This document shows, one piece after another, positions 6,071-7,546 of a stretch of 7,546 nt of DNA; the stretch's first letter is position 1; each line of letters opens with the position of its first letter. The DNA is taken from contig CAAEEV010000011.1 in assembly GCA_900754955.1 (NCBI GenBank), positions 1 through 7,546 of the forward strand, in the 5' to 3' direction. Source of the DNA: Eggerthellaceae bacterium. Lineage in GTDB: Bacteria > Actinomycetota > Coriobacteriia > Coriobacteriales > Eggerthellaceae. Below the pieces are notes generated by a model. The model ran no database searches, was not told the origin of the DNA, and saw nothing but the letters and a program-made list of their open reading frames with translations. A program made the position numbers and the translations under genes.

Positions 6071-7015
6071 ATGAAACTCGTTCTCTACGGCATATCGGCA
6101 GTGCAATGGTGGCGCCGGTCGCGCAGGTCGGACGGTGCGGCGTGCCTGCTTGGCGGCGATGTTCTCGTTGATGCTGCTCCCACGATGCGGAGTGCTTCCT
6201 ATCTTCTCGACGCGCTGCCCTTTACCGAGAGACCCGTCCATGTCCTGACAGGGTCTTCCGGCGACAAGCGATCTATTCCCGATGTCGTGACGCATTCTTC
6301 TTCGTATGCGTTTCCGAAAGGCTCGTTCGCCTGCGTGGCCGACGGTCTCTACGTTCCGTCCCCCGAGCTCAGCTTGATCCAGGCGGTGCTGACGCTGCCT
6401 GTTCTCGATGCGCTGGAGGCGGGTTATGCGCTTTGCGGGCGCTTCGCCGAGGACGTAGGGAGGGGAGCGGGCTTGCGAGAACGCGTGCCTGTAACGACGC
6501 TGGAATCGATCCGCTGTTTTGCGAGGGCAAATGCCAGGCTGCGCGGTTCGTCGAAAACGCTCGCTCTGCTTCCTTTTATAAAGGAGGGCTCTGCTTCGCC
6601 TCGCGAGTCGATGCTCGCGTTGTGCCTGATGCTTCCGTACAGGCTGGGAGGTTTCGGGCTCGACGGCGCGTTGATGAACGAGCGTATCGACTTGAGCGTG
6701 CGTGCACGCAAAACGTCGGGCGGAAGCTACTATGTTGCCGATCTTTGCTGGCCGCGCGAAAAGCTCATTGTCGAATACGATTCCGATCTTCACTTGACGT
6801 CCGAGCAGCTCGCCCACGATGCGAAGAGGCGTGGCGCACTCGAAACGGACGGCTACTCGGTCGTAACGGTTAATCGCGTGCACCTGCGCAGCATCGATGA
6901 GATGACGAGGGTCGCAATGCGCATCGCTCGTCGTCTCGGGAGAAGGTTCCGTCCGCGATCGTCGTGTTTCGAGCGGAAGCAGGCCGAGCTCTTCGAGTGG
7001 ATCAGGCGCTCTTGA
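6071..7015 (+). CDS. AbiEi-like / DUF559 PD-(D/E)XK nuclease-like protein
   Basis: The product is 314 residues. The N-terminal half (about 1-125) has the pattern of AbiEi-type transcription-factor-like or antitoxin proteins: a short SALxxWR-like start (ISAVQWWRR), PVHVLTGSSGDKRSIPDVVT (55-74) and an LYVPSPELSLIQAV segment (93-106). The C-terminal half (about 173-290) matches DUF559, a Vsr-like PD-(D/E)XK fold: E179 in a helix, VADLCWPREKLIVEYDSDLH (222-241) with D224, E235 and D237 as likely metal ligands, then HDAKRRGALETDGYSVVTVN. Such proteins are common, often in multiple copies, in Coriobacteriia; nuclease activity and biological role are unproven. ATG 6071 fits the family start, but no Shine-Dalgarno precedes it (CCCTGTTGCAC), so it may be leaderless or weakly translated. 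Frequent AGG, AGT, ATA, GCT and CTT codons set it apart from its GC-strict neighbours and suggest lateral acquisition. No partner toxin gene is visible. Confidence 0.7.
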   Translation: MKLVLYGISAVQWWRRSRRSDGAACLLGGDVLVDAAPTMRSASYLLDALPFTERPVHVLTGSSGDKRSIPDVVTHSSSYAFPKGSFACVADGLYVPSPELSLIQAVLTLPVLDALEAGYALCGRFAEDVGRGAGLRERVPVTTLESIRCFARANARLRGSSKTLALLPFIKEGSASPRESMLALCLMLPYRLGGFGLDGALMNERIDLSVRARKTSGGSYYVADLCWPREKLIVEYDSDLHLTSEQLAHDAKRRGALETDGYSVVTVNRVHLRSIDEMTRVAMRIARRLGRRFRPRSSCFERKQAELFEWIRRS

Positions 7016-7261
7016 TGCGCGTTTCCGCTGGGATTTTGCGCGCGTGTCGGTGTGCGAGGTGGCCGTGGCGCACGCCAGCTGCTTTTCGCCTTGGCTGGAC
7101 GCGGTGCGCGCATTGGTGATCTCGGCGTTTGGTTCTTTGATTCGCCTTCCGCGTATTCTGCCCGTCTTCCCGCGTTTTCTCTTCTTCGTCGCCTGTCTTT
7201 TCGCTCTCTCCCTCGCCGTGCGTTTTTTTGCCTTCTTCTGTTCGCAGGGAACGCTGCTGAA
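7016..7261. other. Gene-free stretch with a pyrimidine-rich tract
   Basis: No supported gene. From about 7134 to 7246 the plus strand is strongly pyrimidine-rich (many TTC, CTT and TCT words, seven T at 7223-7229). The open frames here encode low-complexity Phe/Leu- or Lys/Arg-rich products with no good starts. The T7 run has no preceding stable hairpin, so it is not called a terminator. Confidence 0.5.
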
Positions 7262-7487
7262 AACCGAGAAGGCTCGATTCCGACCACTTTTGAAAAAACT
7301 TGGTCCGAAAAGGCGCTTCTCGGCCTGAAATACCTCTGTTGGGGCCGAGAAGCGCGTTTTGAGACCACATTTACCGGCTTTCAAGCCGAGAAGGGCGTTT
7401 TCAGACCGGAAATATGCTCAGGTGGTCGGTATCGCTGCTTCTCGGCTTTTGGCGAATGATCGTGGGCGGAAACGGCTCTTCTCGGGG
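7262..7487. repeat. Regular array of six degenerate 24-nt repeats in mixed orientation
   Basis: Units lie at 7262-7285 (-), 7302-7325 (+), 7343-7366 (-), 7384-7407 (-), 7424-7447 (+) and 7464-7487 (+). Starts are spaced 40, 41, 41, 40 and 40 bases, leaving unrelated 16-17-base spacers. Read in the unit's own direction, the pattern is GGTC (GGGC in the last unit), ten variable bases often containing GAAAACG, then CTTCTCGG and two more bases. Units 3 and 4 agree at 21 of 24 positions, units 2 and 3 at 21 of 24 (inverted), and units 1 and 5 at 19 of 24 (inverted). The 40-41 period is not a multiple of three and all frames differ, so it is not a protein repeat. A more decayed seventh unit may follow near 7504. 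The array may continue beyond the window. Confidence 0.75.
7302..7366. repeat. Large hairpin formed by array units 2 and 3
   Basis: GCGCTTCTCGGCC (7313-7325) and GGCCGAGAAGCGC (7343-7355) form a perfect 13-bp stem with a 17-base loop. Pairing resumes outward for four A-T pairs and then GGTC/GACC, so 21 of 24 positions pair. No T-run follows on the plus strand beyond GTTTTG. Units 4 and 5 form a similar weaker structure (11 bp, 7383-7393 with 7438-7448). Confidence 0.65.
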
Positions 7488-7546
7488 TGCCGCGGAGCGG
7501 GCTCATCTCCGCTGAAGCTTTTCCGGTTGAGATGATGTCACGGAAA
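7488..7546. other. Right edge: short hairpin, no gene seen
   Basis: GCGGAG (7492-7497) pairs with CTCCGC (7507-7512) around a 9-base loop, and TCATCTC (7503-7509) can alternatively pair with GAGATGA (7529-7535). No coding signal is visible before the window ends. Confidence 0.4.

Noticed and set aside
7264..7290. tRNA T-arm-like sequence (GGCTCGATTCC)
   Set aside because: No acceptor, D or anticodon stems can be built around it; it belongs to repeat unit 1.
7044..7328. Small plus-strand frame (94 codons, GTG start) with a hydrophobic Phe/Leu-rich centre
   Set aside because: No ribosome binding site; the hydrophobicity comes from the pyrimidine-rich DNA, and the frame ends inside the repeat array.
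5849..7384. Minus-strand 511-codon open frame covering the nuclease-like gene and repeat array
   Set aside because: Arg/Lys-rich low-complexity product, antisense to a gene with a recognisable nuclease domain, and it runs through non-coding repeats.
7262..7487. CRISPR array
   Set aside because: Units are too divergent and occur in both orientations, spacers are only 16-17 bases, and no cas gene is visible.
7504..7527. Seventh unit of the array
   Set aside because: The position fits the 40-41 phase, but the match needs gaps and lacks the CTTCTCGG core, so I did not count it.

Overview
The window is GC-rich chromosomal DNA (mostly G/C at third codon positions) with actinobacterial-style genes. 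The combination of a phasin-like protein with an ABC1/AarF kinase, a SPASM radical SAM enzyme and an RlmB-NYN pair suggests an anaerobic Coriobacteriia member (Eggerthellaceae-like). That placement is inferred from gene content and style, not from a marker gene.

Layout, left to right. 1-321 (+) is the C-terminal end of an MFS transporter cut by the window edge. 322-592 is a leader/intergenic stretch with a possible extended -10 promoter. 593-1012 (+) is a small phasin-like coiled-coil protein, followed at 1154-2809 (+) by an AarF/UbiB-family atypical kinase with two C-terminal membrane helices; the two are probably co-transcribed. 2810-2909 is a short convergent gap holding a long imperfect inverted repeat. 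2910-4307 (-) is a radical SAM enzyme with a complete seven-cysteine SPASM domain. It diverges, across only 77 bp, from 4385-5149 (+), a SpoU/TrmH-type 23S rRNA 2'-O-methyltransferase (RlmB family), which is followed 18 bp later by 5168-5704 (+), a YacP/Rae1-like NYN-domain ribonuclease. That pair ends at a strong hairpin (5739-5777).

From about 5780 onward the window looks accessory. A 290-bp gene-poor stretch with short direct repeats precedes 6071-7015 (+), a two-part protein with an AbiEi-like N-terminal region and a DUF559/Vsr-like PD-(D/E)XK nuclease domain. Its codon use is visibly less GC-biased than the housekeeping genes. After it, 7016-7546 holds no convincing gene. It contains a pyrimidine-rich tract and then the most unusual structure in the window: six degenerate 24-nt units spaced regularly every 40-41 nt (7262-7487), in mixed orientation, so that neighbouring units can pair into hairpins.

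How the genes work together: RlmB and the NYN nuclease are a translation/RNA-maintenance pair with the same order as yacO-yacP in Bacillus. The phasin and AarF kinase form a plausible membrane or lipid/quinone-associated unit. The SPASM enzyme stands alone with no recognisable peptide substrate in the window. The nuclease-like gene and the repeat array are the best places to look for something undescribed, but nothing in the sequence shows that they are functionally linked.
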